Counted from the first letter of the stretch, positions 24,031 to 33,568 are shown. The stretch is DNA of 64,000 nt from Candidatus Kuenenia stuttgartensis (GCA_943330235.2 CALQGY020000005.1:1-64000), one strand, 5' to 3'. Numbers and translations: made by a program. The notes: generated by a model from the sequence alone, not told the origin.

Positions 24031-26113
24031 ACGGCATCTCCCACGTGGCGACGCTGCTCAGGGTGATTGCGGCCGGCAACTCGGCCAGCGACACCACCGG
24101 AAGACTGGGCAGCACGGGTTCGATCAGACGGCGCACGCCAACGCGCAACGACGGCGGCGTGATCAGCGGCAACGGACGGCCATCGACCGCGAAGGCGGTG
24201 GCCAGATGATTCAGGTCTCGCAACATACCGGCCAACGACTCCGGCGTCAGCAAGGGCGCATTCGGCTGCGCCGCCCGCGGCGAGAAGAGCCCCATGAGCG
24301 CCGACTCCAGTCGGGCGCCGATGGTGATACCGCGGACCACCCCCGTGCCATCGGCGAACAGACGCGCGATGACGTTGGTGAGCGACTTGCGCACGAACTC
24401 GGTGAGCGCTTCCGGATCCTTGGTGGTCTCGGCGCCATCGCCCAGCGCTTCGAGAATCGTGACCAGGTCGCGGATGGGCACCCGCTCGCGGAGCAGGCGT
24501 TGCAGCACACGATGCAGTACGCTCAGCGACACCTTGTTCGGGATGATCTCCTCGACCAGCGCCGGGTGCGACTTCTTGAGCGTCTCCACCATCTCCTGCA
24601 CTTCCTGACGGCCCAGCAATTCCGATGCGCTGGCCTTGAGCGTTTCCAGCAAGTGCGTCGCGACGACGGTCGTGGGTTCCACGACCACGTACCCGAGCGC
24701 TTCGGCTTCCGTCCGGCGCCCCCCGGCGATCCAGCGCGCGGGCATGCCGAACGACGGATCGATCGATTCCATGCCGTCGATTTCTGCGACGACACCGCCC
24801 GTGTTGAGCGCCATCATGAAGCGCGGGAGCACTTCGGCGCGCGCGACTTCCGAGCCGCGCAGCTTGATCACGTACTCGTTGGCGGGCAGACGAATATCAT
24901 CGCGAATGCGAATGGGCGGCACGAGAATGCCGAGTTCCAGCGCGGCCTGCTTGCGCAACAGCGAGATGCGCTCGAGCAGGTCGCCGCCCTGGCTTTCGTC
25001 GATGAGCGGAATGAGCGCGTAGCCGACTTCGAGTTCGATCGGATCGATCTGCAGCAGATCGCGCATCGGATCGGAGGGCGCCGGCGCTTCGATTTCCGCT
25101 TGCGGCGTGGCCACCAGCTTGAGCGCATCGCGACGCGTTTCCGCCTGTCCGGCCAAGCGCGCGAGAAAGGCGGCGCCACCGGCGAGCGCGAAGAACGGGA
25201 ACAGCGGCAGCCCCGGGACGAGGCCGAACGACGCGAGCACGACGGCGGCGATCCACATGGCGCGCGGATGCGAGCCGAGCTGCTTGCTCAGCACGACGCC
25301 CATGCGATCGGTGCCCGTCGCGCTGGTCACCATGAGACCGGCGGCGGTGCTGATGATCAGCGCCGGCACCTGCGACACGAGGCCGTCACCGACGGTGAGC
25401 AGCGTGTAGGTGCTGCCCGCCTTCGCGAGCGGCATGCCCTTCTGCACGACGCCGATGAAAATGCCGCCGAGAATGTTGACGGCGACCACGAGAATGCCGA
25501 GGACCGCGTCGCCCTTCACGTACTTGGACGCACCGTCCATCGCGCCGTAGAAGTCCGCCGTGCGCGAGATTTCGTCGCGGCGGATGCGGGCTTCCTTTTC
25601 GTCGATCAGACCGGCGGACAGATCGGCGTCGATGGCCATCTGCTTGCCGGGCATGGCATCGAGGGTGAAGCGCGCGCCGACTTCGGCGATACGCCCGGCA
25701 CCCTTCGTGATGACGATGAAGTTGATGCCGATGAGTAGCAGGAAAATGACAATACCGACGGCATAGTTGCCGCCGATGACAAAGTTGCCGAACGCCTCGA
25801 TGACCTTGCCCGCGTGTCCATGCGTGAGGATGAGACGCGTGGACGAGACATTGAGGCCGATACGGAAGAGCGTCAGCAGGAGCAGCAGGGCGGGGAAGCT
25901 GCTGAAGTCGAGCGGGTTCGTGGTATAGAGCGACACGAGCAGCACGACCAGCGACAGTCCGATGCTGGCCGCGAGGCACAGATCGAGCAGCACCGCGGGC
26001 AGCGGTACGACAATGAGCGCAATGATGAGGACAACGACGACCGCGAGCGCGACTTCAGCGCGCTTCTTGGAGCTCGTATCCTCAAACGCCATCGGCATGG
26101 CGGCGGCGGTCAT
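24020..26113 (-). CDS. flhA: flagellar export gate protein FlhA
   Basis: FlhA forms the nonameric export gate ring. The 697-residue protein has eight predicted membrane helices in the first half, the conserved cytoplasmic loop (GRIAEVGARFTLDAMPGKQM and IDADLSAGLIDEKEARIRRD), and the C-terminal cytoplasmic export domain (for example NEYVIKLRGSEVARAEVLPR). ATG 26113 is chosen because it overlaps the flhB stop (ATGA); a longer frame is open upstream. Confidence 0.97.
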   Translation of the reverse strand: MTAAAMPMAFEDTSSKKRAEVALAVVVVLIIALIVVPLPAVLLDLCLAASIGLSLVVLLVSLYTTNPLDFSSFPALLLLLTLFRIGLNVSSTRLILTHGHAGKVIEAFGNFVIGGNYAVGIVIFLLLIGINFIVITKGAGRIAEVGARFTLDAMPGKQMAIDADLSAGLIDEKEARIRRDEISRTADFYGAMDGASKYVKGDAVLGILVVAVNILGGIFIGVVQKGMPLAKAGSTYTLLTVGDGLVSQVPALIISTAAGLMVTSATGTDRMGVVLSKQLGSHPRAMWIAAVVLASFGLVPGLPLFPFFALAGGAAFLARLAGQAETRRDALKLVATPQAEIEAPAPSDPMRDLLQIDPIELEVGYALIPLIDESQGGDLLERISLLRKQAALELGILVPPIRIRDDIRLPANEYVIKLRGSEVARAEVLPRFMMALNTGGVVAEIDGMESIDPSFGMPARWIAGGRRTEAEALGYVVVEPTTVVATHLLETLKASASELLGRQEVQEMVETLKKSHPALVEEIIPNKVSLSVLHRVLQRLLRERVPIRDLVTILEALGDGAETTKDPEALTEFVRKSLTNVIARLFADGTGVVRGITIGARLESALMGLFSPRAAQPNAPLLTPESLAGMLRDLNHLATAFAVDGRPLPLITPPSLRVGVRRLIEPVLPSLPVVSLAELPAAITLSSVATWEMPYGS

Positions 26114-27204
26114 GCGGCCACCGTGCCGCGCCACTTGCTGCCGTACCGTTCACGCTGACGCATGACGAAGGCGAGGACTTCGGCGATCGCGAGATACATA
26201 TCGAGGGGGATCATGGTACCGACCTTGGTGCTCGCCAGGAGCGCGCGCGCCAGCGGCTTGTTTTCGATGACGGGCACGCCATGCTTGAAGGCGAGCTCTT
26301 TGATTTTCAACGCGATCTTACGCTGTCCGATGGCGACGACCATCGGTGCGGGGGCCACCATGGGGTCGTACTTGATCGCGATGGCGATGTGCACCGGGTT
26401 GACGATGACGACGTCGGCCTTCGGGACGGCCTGGAACATCGCGCGCCGGATGCGCTCGCGTCCGACCTGACGACGGCGGCTCTTCATCTCGGCGTTGCCT
26501 TCCTGCGACTTCGACTCTTCCTTCACTTCCTGCTTCGTCATCTTCAGCCCTTCGTGCGTCGTCCAGCGCTGCCACGCGTAGTCCGCTGCGGCGAGGGCCA
26601 GAAACATCAGGCCGGCATTCTTGAGCAGGCCGACGCCGTATTTGCTGACGATATCCATGAGCGCGAGCGGCGACTGCAACGCGAGGCCCTGAATGTCGGG
26701 CCACGCTTCGCCGATGGTACCGTACACGGCCCAGCCGACGATGAGCATCTTGAGGAGCGACTTGGCCAACTCAACCCACGCCTGCTTGCCGGCGATGCGG
26801 CCGAGGTTGGCCATCGGGTTGATGCGCTGGAAATTCGGGGCGAGCGCTTTGGTGGTGATGATGCCGCCCGCCTGCGCGCCCTGCACGGCAATGGCGATGA
26901 GCGCCATGGCGCCCATGAAGCCAATCACCGCCACGATCGTGCGATAGCCCATCGTCTGCAGCCACGGAATCATCGAGGCGCCGGCATGCTCCTCGTTGAA
27001 CGACGTGGCCAAGCCCTGGCCCATGCTGTCCAACAGGAAGCGCCACAACGACGGTCCGGCGAAGGACAGCGTCATGGTGGACCCGAAGAGGAAGGCGGCG
27101 GTGGTGAGTTCCGGGCTCTTGGCGATCTGCCCCTTCTCCCGCGCGTCCTCGACCTTTTTCCCTGTGGGCTCCTCTGTTTTTTCGCCAGAATCGCTATCGG
27201 CCAT
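26110..27204 (-). CDS. flhB: flagellar export switch protein FlhB
   Basis: FlhB is the substrate-specificity switch that changes export from hook to filament proteins after autocleavage. The 364-residue protein has the N-terminal SGEKTEEPTGKKVEDAREKG, four membrane segments, and a C-terminal domain with the cleavage loop VVIVNPVHIAIAIKY. The usual sequence is N-P-T-H; here it is Asn269-Pro270-Val271-His272. It starts one base after the fliR coding end and overlaps flhA by four bases. Confidence 0.96.
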   Translation of the reverse strand: MADSDSGEKTEEPTGKKVEDAREKGQIAKSPELTTAAFLFGSTMTLSFAGPSLWRFLLDSMGQGLATSFNEEHAGASMIPWLQTMGYRTIVAVIGFMGAMALIAIAVQGAQAGGIITTKALAPNFQRINPMANLGRIAGKQAWVELAKSLLKMLIVGWAVYGTIGEAWPDIQGLALQSPLALMDIVSKYGVGLLKNAGLMFLALAAADYAWQRWTTHEGLKMTKQEVKEESKSQEGNAEMKSRRRQVGRERIRRAMFQAVPKADVVIVNPVHIAIAIKYDPMVAPAPMVVAIGQRKIALKIKELAFKHGVPVIENKPLARALLASTKVGTMIPLDMYLAIAEVLAFVMRQRERYGSKWRGTVAA

Positions 27205-27205
27205 G

Positions 27206-28090
27206 TTAGCGCGCCCCCACCGCGGTCGCGTACGGGGACGCGTTAGGAGCTGTGCGCGGAGCTGTGCGCGGAGCTGTGGGCGACAGCGCGGGGGCGGTGG
27301 CCACGCCGCGCGATGCGCGCGCGACGCTTTCGAGCGTCGCGGAGAAGCCCGGCGTCCAGTCGCTCATGGAGTGGACCACCAGCGCCAGCGAGCCGGAGAG
27401 GGTGATCAGGCCGACGCCGATCTGCAGCGGGAAGGCGACGCTCATGATGTTGAGCTGCGGCGCGGCGCGTCCGAGGACGGCGAGCGCGAGATTCAGGAGG
27501 AGCACCGCCGCGATGACGGGCGACGCGAACTGCACGCCCGTGACAAAGATGGAGCGCGCGGCCAGCACCATCGCCTTGGAGCCTTCGCCCAGATGGATGG
27601 GGGCGCCGAGCGGCATGGAGACGAAGCTCTGCGCGATGGCCTGCAGCATGATGATGTGTCCGCCGCCGACGAGGATGACCATGACGGCAATCAGCTGCAT
27701 GAACTGCTGCAGGAGCGCACCCTGCGTGTTGTTCATCGGATCGAAAATGGCGGCGCCCGACAGGCCGATGGTGTTCGTCATCAGTTCGCCCGCCAATTCC
27801 GCGGCGGCGATCACGATGGCGCCCGCCAGACCGATCATGAAGCCGATCGCGGACTCGGCGAGGAACGTGGCCGGGGTGATGCGGAGCGTCTCGAGATGCG
27901 CGGTGGCCTTCGCGGCCGGCAGCAGGAGCACGGCGAAGATCACCAGCAGGGCCGTGCGCAGGCGCATGGGGACCGTCTTGGCCGACCAGACGGGCGCCAC
28001 TAACAGCAGGCCGCCCACGCGCAGCGCGGTCAGCACCAAGGCTGCCGCGACGCCGGGGGCGAAGAGATCGGGGAGACCGAGGGCGTTCAC
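27206..28090 (-). CDS. fliR: flagellar export apparatus protein FliR
   Basis: FliR is part of the FliPQR export core. The 294-residue protein has about six hydrophobic segments and typical stretches such as GLLLVAPVWSAKTVPMRLRT and SPVIAAVLLLNLALAVLGRA, plus PQLNIMSVAFPLQIGVGLIT. The last 30 residues are a Thr-Ala-Pro-Arg repeat from a 12-bp DNA array (27246-27281), beyond the normal C-terminus. It follows fliQ by 34 bp. Confidence 0.95.
   Translation of the reverse strand: MNALGLPDLFAPGVAAALVLTALRVGGLLLVAPVWSAKTVPMRLRTALLVIFAVLLLPAAKATAHLETLRITPATFLAESAIGFMIGLAGAIVIAAAELAGELMTNTIGLSGAAIFDPMNNTQGALLQQFMQLIAVMVILVGGGHIIMLQAIAQSFVSMPLGAPIHLGEGSKAMVLAARSIFVTGVQFASPVIAAVLLLNLALAVLGRAAPQLNIMSVAFPLQIGVGLITLSGSLALVVHSMSDWTPGFSATLESVARASRGVATAPALSPTAPRTAPRTAPNASPYATAVGAR
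27246..27281. repeat. 12-bp tandem repeat in fliR 3' end
   Basis: GGAGCTGTGCGC is repeated three times (the last copy with changes), encoding Ala-Pro-Arg-Thr units in the FliR tail. The array keeps the reading frame. Confidence 0.85.
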
Positions 28091-28124
28091 GACGCGGGCG
28101 ACGTGGCGGACCGGGGACGAATCG

Positions 28125-28394
28125 TCACGCGACCATGGCGGGGATGCCGCGAATGAGCCGGGTGGTGTACTGAATGAGGATCTGCAGCAGCCACGGCATG
28201 CCGACGATGAAGGCGCCGCCCACGAGCACGAGCTTGGGGACGAAGGCCAGCGTCTGTTCCTGGATTTGCGTGACCGACTGGATCACGCTGACCAACAGAC
28301 CAACCCCGAGCGCAATGAGCAGCATGGGGGCGGCCACCATGAGGGCGGTCATGATCGCGTCGCGAGACAGGTCGATCACCATCTGGTGTGACAT
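28125..28394 (-). CDS. fliQ: flagellar export apparatus protein FliQ
   Basis: FliQ is the small two-helix subunit of the export gate. The 89 residues match family length, with helices at about 13-40 (ALMVAAPMLLIALGVGLLVS) and 50-75, and the QIQEQTLAFVPKL loop between them. It heads the fliQ-fliA operon. A sigma-54-type site lies 66 bp upstream of its ATG. Confidence 0.96.
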   Translation of the reverse strand: MSHQMVIDLSRDAIMTALMVAAPMLLIALGVGLLVSVIQSVTQIQEQTLAFVPKLVLVGGAFIVGMPWLLQILIQYTTRLIRGIPAMVA

Positions 28395-28459
28395 CGGGTC
28401 GGTCGGGCCGGAGGGTCGTCAGGGGGTCGCGAGAGGTGCGACGCTGGAGACCTCTATAG

Positions 28460-28474
28460 GCACAGACCGTACCA
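28460..28474 (-). promoter_or_regulatory. predicted sigma-54 promoter of fliQ operon
   Basis: Read on the minus strand the site is TGGTACGGTCTGTGC, with the GG-N10-GC spacing of sigma-54 promoters and matches at TGG, ACG and TGC. Transcription would start near 28448. A hairpin (28477-28501) and two direct repeats lie just upstream, where an activator would bind. Confidence 0.7.
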
Positions 28475-28476
28475 CC

Positions 28477-28501
28477 GCATTTTCCTTATGCGAGAAAATG
28501 C
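28477..28501. repeat. inverted repeat upstream of fliQ promoter
   Basis: GCATTTTC and GAAAATGC form an 8-bp dyad around a 9-nt centre. It lies three bases upstream of the predicted sigma-54 site and is AT-rich against the GC-rich background. Confidence 0.65.
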
Positions 28502-28506
28502 AAAGT

Positions 28507-28535
28507 GTTCAATGGCAATATGTTCCGTTCAATGG
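28507..28535. promoter_or_regulatory. paired direct repeats, possible activator sites
   Basis: GTTCAATGG occurs at 28507-28515 and again at 28527-28535, exactly 20 bp apart, about two helical turns, at roughly -60 to -87 from the predicted fliQ start site. This spacing and place suit a bacterial enhancer-binding protein. The rest of the 258-bp gap to cheX shows only GC-rich sequence with short inverted repeats. Confidence 0.45.
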
Positions 28536-28652
28536 ACAGCAGGCATTGTGGGGACATGGCGGTGGGACCGCGGAAGAAAGTGCCGCCGGTCCCATCGGCG
28601 GAAGTTGCCGCCGGTCCTGCCCCACCCGCTCGGGGTGGGGTCACGCCTCGCC

Positions 28653-29102
28653 CTAGACGCGTTCCAGGACCGTTACGACCACCTCTTCATCGTCCACGCG
28701 GAACGACGACCGGAGTACCGGAGCACTCCCCGGCAGCCGGAATCGGTAGTCGGCGCCTTCCACCACGACCGGCAGTCCCAGCGCGCAGACGCCCGGCAGG
28801 AGGGCTTTGATGTTGCCGCCCGTCATGTTGGTCAGCTCGCCGAGGGCGTCCTGCAAATCGTCCACCGAGATGGCGTCATCGGTCATGCCGAACATCGTGC
28901 GGGCGGCCAGCCGCGCCAGCGCGTCGGAGCATTGCACGGCAATGGCCCCTTGCCACTCGCCGTTGATCTGGATCACGCCGGCGTAGGTATGCTGTCGATG
29001 GGTCGTGAGCTCGAAGGAATCGTCGGGGACGAGTTTCAAGCCCAGGACGCTATCCCAGACGGAGGTCACGATCTCGCTGATCGACAGTTCAAGCTGCAGC
29101 AT
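28653..29102 (-). CDS. cheX: CheX-type CheY-P phosphatase
   Basis: CheX dephosphorylates CheY-P to end the signal. The 149-residue protein has the CheC/CheX-family active-site motif ExxN in DALGELTNMTGGNIKALLPG (Glu89, Asn92), preceded by an INGEWQGAIAVQCSDALARL core. Only one such motif is present, as in CheX. It is the last gene of the chemotaxis operon and overlaps cheR by 14 bases. Confidence 0.82.
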   Translation of the reverse strand: MLQLELSISEIVTSVWDSVLGLKLVPDDSFELTTHRQHTYAGVIQINGEWQGAIAVQCSDALARLAARTMFGMTDDAISVDDLQDALGELTNMTGGNIKALLPGVCALGLPVVVEGADYRFRLPGSAPVLRSSFRVDDEEVVVTVLERV

Positions 29103-29943
29103 ACGACCTCACCGCGCCTGTGGCGCGAGTCTGACGGTAGGCAATGCCTTTGTCGATCTGTACACGTTCAAAGGCATCGTCGAGGGCCATCGTGGTTTCA
29201 GCACTGCCCAGCATGAGATAGCCCTGCGGCGACATCACCTGACGGACGTTGCGCAGGATGTTCTTCTTGGTGGCCACATCGAAGTAGATCAGCACGTTGC
29301 GGATCATCACGATGTCGAACACGGGCATGGCCGGCCACTTCTCGATGAGGTTGAGCTCACGGAACTCGACCATGTTGCGGATCTCGTCCTTGATCTGCCA
29401 TTCCGTGCCGTCTTTGGTGAAGTACTTCACCAGCAGCGGCGCGGGGAGCCCGCGATTGACCTCGAGCTGTGTGTAGCGTCCGCTCCGCGCCTTGGCGAGA
29501 ATGGCGCTGGACAGGTCGGTCGCGATGAACGTGATCTTCCAAGAGCGGAGCTCGGGGAAGTTCTCACGCAGCAGCATGGCCACCGTGTACGGTTCCTGAC
29601 CGCTGGACGCCGCGGCGCACCAGATGTTGAGCTGCTTGGTCGCCGACTTGCGCGCCAAGATCTCGGGGATGATCGCCTTCTTCAGCGCTTCGAAGGGATG
29701 AATGTCGCGGAAGAAGCTGGTCTCGTTCGTCGTCATCGCCTCGACGGTCTGGCGATGCATCGTATTGAACATGGTGCCAGACATCGCCGCGGCGAATTCG
29801 TCCAGCGTAGAAAACCCGTGGAGCTTCGCCAGCGGGAGCAATCGGGATTCGACAAGGTATTCCTTGCCGGCTTCAAGCACGATTGCGGAGCGGGTCAGCA
29901 CCAACTGACAGAAATACTCGAACGTCTTGGCCGTCATCGCCAT
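29089..29943 (-). CDS. cheR: chemoreceptor methyltransferase CheR
   Basis: CheR methylates receptor glutamates for adaptation. The 284-residue protein has the N-terminal helical domain, TTNETSFFRDIHPFEALK, and a SAM-binding domain (LNIWCAAASSGQEPYTVAML; FDIVMIRNVLIYFDVATKKN; then YLMLGSAETT). ATG 29943 has GCAGGTG six bases upstream; ATG 29937 is an alternative that would overlap the cheB stop by four bases. Confidence 0.95.
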   Translation of the reverse strand: MAMTAKTFEYFCQLVLTRSAIVLEAGKEYLVESRLLPLAKLHGFSTLDEFAAAMSGTMFNTMHRQTVEAMTTNETSFFRDIHPFEALKKAIIPEILARKSATKQLNIWCAAASSGQEPYTVAMLLRENFPELRSWKITFIATDLSSAILAKARSGRYTQLEVNRGLPAPLLVKYFTKDGTEWQIKDEIRNMVEFRELNLIEKWPAMPVFDIVMIRNVLIYFDVATKKNILRNVRQVMSPQGYLMLGSAETTMALDDAFERVQIDKGIAYRQTRATGAVRSYAAA

Positions 29944-31100
29944 GCGGCACCTGCTGTTGTCGCGGGAAAACTTTGGGCGCGCGGTGCCGACGGCGGCACG
30001 ATGCGCGATCCTGCGGGCGTCAGACGATCCAAGATCGCCTGCGCGATATTCGCTAACGGTACAATGGCTTCCGCGATGCCGGCCCTGGCCACAAACCCGG
30101 GCATGCCCCACACCACGGAACTCGCTTCGTCCTGCGCCAGAATCCGACCACCGGCGTCGTGTACGGCCTCACAGCCTCGCAGGCCATCCTGCCCCATGCC
30201 GGTCAGAATCACCGACAGCACACGGCGGTCGTAGCAGTTCACCACAGAGCGCAGCATGACGTCTACCGACGGACGGCAGGAGTTCTCCGGCGGCTCCTGA
30301 TTGAGCGTCACCACCACCTGGCCGCCGATCTTGCGCAGCACGAGATGATGATCGCCGGGGGCAATCCACACCGTACCGGCCTTCAGCACGTCGCCCTCGA
30401 CCGCCTCCTTCACCTGCAAGTGCGACGTCGCCGTGAGCCGTTCCGCGAGGAATCGCGTGAACACCGGCGGCATGTGTTGCGTGATCACAATCGGCACTGG
30501 GAAATCCGCGGGGAACCGCGGAATCACGTCGGCCAGCGCATTCGGTCCGCCGGTTGAGGAACCGATCGCCACGATCGCCACCGGCGCTCGCGGGCCGGCA
30601 ACCGCCGGGGCGGTGACCACACGCGGTGCGGCCGGCTTCGCCACCGCCGACGCGCTGGCTGCGGTCGTGGGGGTAAAACTGATGCCGGCAATGCCGAGGC
30701 ACAGATGCTTGATGCGCGGAATGAGATCTTCGCGCACCCGCTGCTGCGCCATCGTCACGCTGCCGACGTTGGCCGGCTTGGTGACGTAGTCCGTCGCCCC
30801 GAGTGCCAACGCGTCCATCGTGGCCTTGGCCCCACGCTCGGTCAGCGTGCTGAACATGATCACGGGAAGACGCTTCCACGTTTTGCGGATCTCTGCGATG
30901 GTCTGCAGCCCATCCATTTCGGGCATCTCGATATCGAGCGTGATGATATCGGGCGCGAGCTGCGCGATCTTCGCGAGCGCGATCTTCCCGTTGGCCGCAA
31001 TCCCCACGACTTCGATGTCGGGATCGGCGTTGAGAACATCGGTCACGAGCCGTCGCACCACGACGGCGTCATCGACCACGAGCACGCGGATGCGTCGCAT
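29934..31100 (-). CDS. cheB: chemotaxis methylesterase CheB
   Basis: CheB demethylates (and can deamidate) receptors when phosphorylated by CheA. The 388-residue protein has an N-terminal receiver domain (RVLVVDDAVVVRRLVTDVL, phosphoacceptor in IITLDIEMPEMDG) and a C-terminal esterase with the Ser-His-Asp triad (VAIGSSTGGPNAL, VITQHMPPVFT, VILTGMGQDGLRG). An Ala-rich linker joins them. Its start overlaps the cheY stop by one base (TGATG). Confidence 0.96.
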   Translation of the reverse strand: MRRIRVLVVDDAVVVRRLVTDVLNADPDIEVVGIAANGKIALAKIAQLAPDIITLDIEMPEMDGLQTIAEIRKTWKRLPVIMFSTLTERGAKATMDALALGATDYVTKPANVGSVTMAQQRVREDLIPRIKHLCLGIAGISFTPTTAASASAVAKPAAPRVVTAPAVAGPRAPVAIVAIGSSTGGPNALADVIPRFPADFPVPIVITQHMPPVFTRFLAERLTATSHLQVKEAVEGDVLKAGTVWIAPGDHHLVLRKIGGQVVVTLNQEPPENSCRPSVDVMLRSVVNCYDRRVLSVILTGMGQDGLRGCEAVHDAGGRILAQDEASSVVWGMPGFVARAGIAEAIVPLANIAQAILDRLTPAGSRIVPPSAPRAQSFPATTAGAAWR

Positions 31101-31480
31101 CAGGCCGCCGAGGGGACCAGGCCAAGCATATCCAGCTTGTCCCGCAAAATGTCCGCTGTGAACGGCTTCATGACGTATTCGTTCGCGCCGTGATCCAGCG
31201 CCATCATGATCTGTGACATCTCCGTCTCCGTGGTCACCATCAACAACGGTACGTCGGCGTAGCGCGCATCCGCACGCACGGCCTGCAGAAATTCAAACCC
31301 GTTCATCTCCGGCATATTCCAATCCACCAGCGCGAAATCGGGCTTGCCGAGCGCCTCCAGCTGCTGCAGTGCCTCACGGCCGTTCCCGGCGAAGGTGGTC
31401 TCGACCCCAAGGTCGCTGACCATCTTGCCGATCACGGCACGCATGGCACGCGAGTCATCCACGATTAGAGCACGCGCCAC
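31100..31480 (-). CDS. cheY: chemotaxis response regulator CheY
   Basis: This single receiver domain of 126 residues carries phospho-signal from CheA to the FliM switch. Motifs: ALIVDDSRAMRAVI (acidic pair), FALVDWNMPEMNG (phosphoacceptor Asp), LLMVTTETE (Thr) and YVMKPF (Lys). GTG 31480 is taken as start because AGAGGAGG lies just before it; an ATG at 31504 would place that ribosome-binding site inside the protein. Confidence 0.92.
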   Translation of the reverse strand: MARALIVDDSRAMRAVIGKMVSDLGVETTFAGNGREALQQLEALGKPDFALVDWNMPEMNGFEFLQAVRADARYADVPLLMVTTETEMSQIMMALDHGANEYVMKPFTADILRDKLDMLGLVPSAA

Positions 31481-31545
31481 ATCATCCTCCTCTTGCTCGA
31501 GCACATCAGGTGGAGCGTCGACGGAAGTGCCGACGCCTACCAGAC

Positions 31546-33537
31546 TCAGAACGCGAACTTGCTGACCAACACCTGCAGATCTGCGGCCATGCGGGTCAGC
31601 TCCGCCGCCGCCAAGGCCGAATCCTCGGCGCCCTGCGAGGTCGCCACCGCCGCCTCGGCGACACCGGTGATGTTCTGTGCGATCTCCGCCGATCCCTTGG
31701 CGGCCTCCGACACATTCCGCCCCATCTCGTTCGTCGTCGCGGTCTGCTCTTCCACCGCGCTCGCGATCGTGGTCTGAATGCCGGAAATCCGATCGATGAT
31801 GTTGCTGATCTCGCGGATCGCGGCCACGGCGCTGCGGGTGTCCGTTTGAATCGCGTCGATCTTCTGGCTGATATCCTCGGTGGCTTTCGCCGTTTCCTTG
31901 GCCAGCTCCTTCACTTCGTTGGCAACCACCGCGAAGCCTTTGCCGGCCTCGCCGGCCCGCGCCGCTTCGATGGTCGCGTTGAGGGCGAGCAAATTGGTCT
32001 GCTGCGCGATCGACGTAATCACCTTGACGACCTTGCCAATCTCGGCGCTTGAGACGCCGAGCTTGGCCACGGTACCGTTGGTCGACTCCGCCACCGACAC
32101 CGCATGGCTGGCCACCTTCGACGCCTCGGCCGCGTTGGCGGCGATCTCGCGGATACTCGCGCTCATCTCGTCGGTGCCCGTGGCCACCGTCACCACGTTG
32201 CGGCTCACCTGCTCTGATGCGGCCGATACGACGCTCGCCTGCGCGCTCGTCTCCTCGGCATTCGCGCTCATCGACTTACTGGTGGCCGTCAGCTCTTCAG
32301 CCGCGGCGGCCAACGACGTCGCGCTCTGACTGACGGCGGCGAGCAATTGCTTCTGCTCGTTTACGTCCACCGCGAATTTCACAACCTTAAACGGCTTGCC
32401 GTTCAGATCAAAAATGGGGTTGTAGCTCGCCTGGATCCACACCGGCTTGCCGCCCTTGCCGAGACGCTTGTATTCAGCCTGCTGGAACTGACCGGCGTTC
32501 AAGTCCGCCCAGAAGGTCGCGTAGGCTGCAGAGTTCGCGAATGCGGGCTCCACAAACATGCGGTGGTGGCGTCCCGCGATTTCGTCTAACGTGTAGCCCA
32601 GCGTCTTCAGGAAGTTGTCGTTCGCGGTGATGATCGTGCCGTCGAGATTGAACTCAATCACGGCCTGCACGCGGCTGATGGCGGCCAGCTGTCCCTCATA
32701 GTTCGCCGCCCGCAACTTCTGCTCGGTGACGTCGATGGCGAATTTCACCACCTTCATCACGCGGCCGTTCGGATCGAAGATCGGGTTGTACGACGCTTCA
32801 ATCCAGACGTCCTTGCCACCCTTCCCGATGCGCTTGTACTCGGCCTTCTGAAATTCGCCGGCGGCAAGGCGGCGCCAGAACTGCGCATACTCAGGCGAGG
32901 CGGCGTAGGCCGGCTCGACGAACATGCGATGATGACGACCCACGATCTCGTTGAGCGCGTAGCCCAGCGTCGCGAGAAAGTTGTCGTTCGCCGTGATGAT
33001 CGTGCCGTCGAGATTGAACTCGATGACCGCTTGCACGCGATGGAGTGCGGTGAGCTGCCCTTCGCTGTCCGCCTGCCGCAGCTTGGTGGCCGTGATGTCC
33101 GTGGCAAACTTCACGACCGACACGGGGCGCCCCTGTGCGTCGAGCACCGGCACATAGCTGCCCTGCAGGATGATCTCGGAGCCGTCTTTCCGACGCCGCG
33201 TGAATTCCGCGACGAACGCCTGACCGGCGCGGAGGTCGCTCCAGAACTTCGCGTACTCGGGGCCTGATGCGTACGCCGGCTCTACGAAGAGGCGATGATG
33301 GCGTCCCTCGATTTCGTCCGGGCGGTAACCCATGGCGGTGCAGAAGTTCGCGTTCGCCCGGAGGATCGTGCCGTCCATGGTGAACTCAATCATCGCCTGC
33401 GTCCGTGAGATCGCGTCAACGAGGGATTGGGCACCGTCGTTGACAGGGGCGGTGTTCGGAGACGCCGCGGTGCGGGGGGCAACCGCAGGTGCGGTGCGGG
33501 AGGTGGCGGCGCGCTTGCGCGGAACAGCAGTGGTCAT
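31546..33537 (-). CDS. soluble chemoreceptor with three PAS domains
   Basis: The 663-residue protein has no membrane segment. Three PAS domains (about 44-150, 165-272, 287-394) share the GRHHR(L/M)FVEPA motif and VVKFA(T/I/V)DV ends; PAS2 and PAS3 are nearly identical. A methyl-accepting signalling domain follows ([20 protein letters not shown] and [20 protein letters not shown]). The layout recalls BdlA and Aer-type receptors, whose PAS domains bind haem or FAD, so redox or oxygen sensing is plausible but not shown. ATG 33537 is used. cheY follows 65 bp downstream. Confidence 0.92.
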   Translation of the reverse strand: MTTAVPRKRAATSRTAPAVAPRTAASPNTAPVNDGAQSLVDAISRTQAMIEFTMDGTILRANANFCTAMGYRPDEIEGRHHRLFVEPAYASGPEYAKFWSDLRAGQAFVAEFTRRRKDGSEIILQGSYVPVLDAQGRPVSVVKFATDITATKLRQADSEGQLTALHRVQAVIEFNLDGTIITANDNFLATLGYALNEIVGRHHRMFVEPAYAASPEYAQFWRRLAAGEFQKAEYKRIGKGGKDVWIEASYNPIFDPNGRVMKVVKFAIDVTEQKLRAANYEGQLAAISRVQAVIEFNLDGTIITANDNFLKTLGYTLDEIAGRHHRMFVEPAFANSAAYATFWADLNAGQFQQAEYKRLGKGGKPVWIQASYNPIFDLNGKPFKVVKFAVDVNEQKQLLAAVSQSATSLAAAAEELTATSKSMSANAEETSAQASVVSAASEQVSRNVVTVATGTDEMSASIREIAANAAEASKVASHAVSVAESTNGTVAKLGVSSAEIGKVVKVITSIAQQTNLLALNATIEAARAGEAGKGFAVVANEVKELAKETAKATEDISQKIDAIQTDTRSAVAAIREISNIIDRISGIQTTIASAVEEQTATTNEMGRNVSEAAKGSAEIAQNITGVAEAAVATSQGAEDSALAAAELTRMAADLQVLVSKFAF

Positions 33538-33568
33538 CGGTACGTCCCAGCTACCAGCGTTCTGCAGA

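Noticed and set aside
23690-25738. Plus-strand open frame of 682 codons over flhF and flhA
   Set aside because: It is antisense to well-supported flhF and flhA, with a low-complexity product typical of a GC-rich shadow frame.
24020-28394. Export genes as a non-flagellar (virulence) type III secretion system
   Set aside because: They lie with flhF, flhG, fliA, rod, hook and motor genes, and no needle, tip or secretin genes are present.
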